Shown: piece after piece, positions 63,058-64,000 of the stretch
Layout: the number at the start of each line of letters is the position of its first letter
How positions within the stretch are numbered: position 1 is the stretch's first letter
NCBI RefSeq assembly: GCF_023507705.1
Contig: NZ_JALBGD010000003.1
Location: 186,001 to 250,000, forward strand
Source of the DNA: Stappia sp. WLB 29
GTDB taxonomy: Bacteria; Pseudomonadota; Alphaproteobacteria; Rhizobiales; Stappiaceae
DNA: 64,000 bases
Reading direction: 5' to 3'
Program-made: the position numbers and the translations under genes
The notes under the pieces: model-generated
Told to the model about the DNA's origin: nothing
What the model saw: the letters and a program-made list of their open reading frames with translations, nothing else
Databases searched by the model: none

Positions 63058-64000
63058 ATGAGCGCATCCAACGACGTCGTCATCGTCAGCGCAACGCGTA
63101 CCGCTGTCGGATCCTTCAACGGCGCCTTCGCAAACACGCCCGCCCATGAGCTCGGGGCTGCGGCGATCCGCTCGGCACTCGAGCGCGCCTCGGTTGCTGC
63201 CGCCGATGTCGACGAGGTCGTGTTCGGCCAGGTGTTGACGGCCGGCCAGGGCCAGAACCCGGCGCGCCAGGCCGCCATTCTTGCCGGTATCCCCGACAGC
63301 GCGACCGCCTGGGTGCTGAACCAGGTCTGCGGTTCGGGCCTGCGCACCGTCGCCATCGCCATGCAGCAGATCGCTGCCGGAGATGCCTCCATCATCGTTG
63401 CCGGCGGCCAGGAGAACATGTCCCTGTCGCCGCACTGCGCCCATATGCGCGCCGGCTACAAGATGGGCGACTACAAGATGATCGACACGATGATCAAGGA
63501 TGGCCTGTGGGACGCCTTCAACGGCTACCACATGGGCCAGACGGCCGAGAATGTCGCACAGAAGTGGCAGATCTCCCGCGAGCAGCAGGACGAGTTTGCG
63601 GTCGCCTCGCAGAACAAGGCGGAAGCCGCACAGAAGGCCGGCCGCTTCAAGGACGAGATCACGCCGGTGACGATCAAGGAGCGCAAGGGAGACCGGATCG
63701 TCGAGGACGACGAGTATATCCGCCACGGCGCCAGCCTCGACAGCATGGCCAAGCTGCGCCCGGCCTTCGCTAAGGAAGGCTCGGTGACGGCGGGCAATGC
63801 GTCCGGTATCAACGACGGCGCGGCCGCGCTGGTGGTGATGAGCGCGGCAGAGGCTGCGCGCCGCGGCCTGACTCCTCTGGCGCGGGTCGCCTCCTGGGCA
63901 ACCGCCGGCGTCGATCCGACGATCATGGGCTCCGGCCCGATCCCGGCCTCGCGCAAGGCGCTGGCCAAGGCCGGCTGGAAGGTCGAGGACCTCGATCTCG
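63058..64000 (+). CDS. phaA: acetyl-CoA C-acetyltransferase (beta-ketothiolase), truncated by window end
   Basis: The first 314 codons of a thiolase are present, and the gene runs past base 64000. It condenses two acetyl-CoA to acetoacetyl-CoA, the first step of PHB synthesis and a source for the ethylmalonyl-CoA pathway. Visible blocks are VVIVSATRTAVGSFNGAFAN, NQVCGSGLRTVAIAMQQIAA with the acylated Cys91, and GQENMSLSPHCAHMRAGYKM. VTAGNASGINDGAAALVVMS and GPIPASRKALAKAGW follow. ATG 63058 has GGGAG eight bases upstream. An overlapping ATG at 63053 gives only two codons. Linkage to phaR supports phaA, though atoB is possible. Confidence 0.94.
   Translation, partial: MSASNDVVIVSATRTAVGSFNGAFANTPAHELGAAAIRSALERASVAAADVDEVVFGQVLTAGQGQNPARQAAILAGIPDSATAWVLNQVCGSGLRTVAIAMQQIAAGDASIIVAGGQENMSLSPHCAHMRAGYKMGDYKMIDTMIKDGLWDAFNGYHMGQTAENVAQKWQISREQQDEFAVASQNKAEAAQKAGRFKDEITPVTIKERKGDRIVEDDEYIRHGASLDSMAKLRPAFAKEGSVTAGNASGINDGAAALVVMSAAEAARRGLTPLARVASWATAGVDPTIMGSGPIPASRKALAKAGWKVEDLDL

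Overview
This window is GC-rich, densely packed chromosomal DNA from an alphaproteobacterium, most likely of the order Hyphomicrobiales (Rhizobiales). A Stappia/Roseibium-like relative is my inference, not something the sequence proves. The evidence is the gene order mnmE-mnmG-rsmG-parA-parB with parS sites, the cluster of helicase, S4 protein, fdxA and CarD, cobS/cobT for aerobic cobalamin synthesis, a PhaR/thiolase pair, an RpoH2-type heat-shock sigma factor, an IalB-family protein and a mesaconyl-CoA hydratase. I see no insertion sequences, prophage, CRISPR array, rRNA or tRNA genes. The mnmE/mnmG/rsmG/parAB block normally lies near the replication origin, so the left end is probably origin-proximal.

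Layout. 1-6.4 kb: start of a DUF255 thioredoxin-like protein, the tRNA-U34 modification pair mnmE and mnmG, the 16S rRNA methyltransferase rsmG, and chromosome partition genes parA and parB with two perfect parS sites. 6.5-13.5 kb: an orphan ECF sigma factor, an IalB-like secreted protein, rlmN with a strong hairpin upstream, plsC, a YdcF-like protein, a PAP2 phosphatase and a DsbA-like isomerase. 13.6-24.3 kb: a class III aminotransferase, a periplasmic nuclease-like protein, an M48 lipoprotein protease, small redox-type proteins, two glycosyltransferases (one GT11 fucosyltransferase), an SDR, GNAT and MFS genes. 24.3-32.9 kb: a secreted gamma-glutamyltransferase, asd behind a candidate threonine-rich leader peptide, a phytase/esterase-like protein, cobT, cobS, a J-domain protein and bolA. 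33-42 kb: a CNNM/CorC-type transporter, aroB-aroK, a 47-residue membrane peptide, xerD, mesaconyl-CoA hydratase, carbonic anhydrase, and methyltransferase-fcl-gmd. 42-48.6 kb: rpoH, carD, fdxA, an S4 protein and a SUV3-like helicase. 48.6-54.1 kb: an 820-base intergenic region with two LexA-type motifs, then pyc and a YcaQ-like glycosylase. 54.1-64 kb: small housekeeping genes, glnK-amtB behind a sigma-54-like promoter, conserved hypotheticals, a second gamma-glutamyltransferase, a GlcG/HbpS protein, phaR and the start of a thiolase gene.

How the genes fit together. gmd and fcl make GDP-L-fucose, which the GT11 enzyme 20 kb away can use, presumably for a surface glycan. Pyruvate carboxylase, mesaconyl-CoA hydratase, acetoacetyl-CoA thiolase and PhaR point to acetyl-CoA and polyhydroxybutyrate metabolism with an ethylmalonyl-CoA pathway. 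glnK-amtB handles ammonium sensing and uptake. The ECF sigma factor, RpoH and CarD are a notable concentration of transcription regulators.

The most interesting signal is upstream of asd (aspartate-semialdehyde dehydrogenase, shared by threonine, methionine and lysine synthesis). A TTGACA promoter is followed by a 36-codon reading frame with a good ribosome binding site and six consecutive threonine codons. After its stop codon comes RNA that could pair with, and hide, the asd ribosome binding site. This looks like a threonine-responsive translational attenuator. It is inferred from sequence alone.
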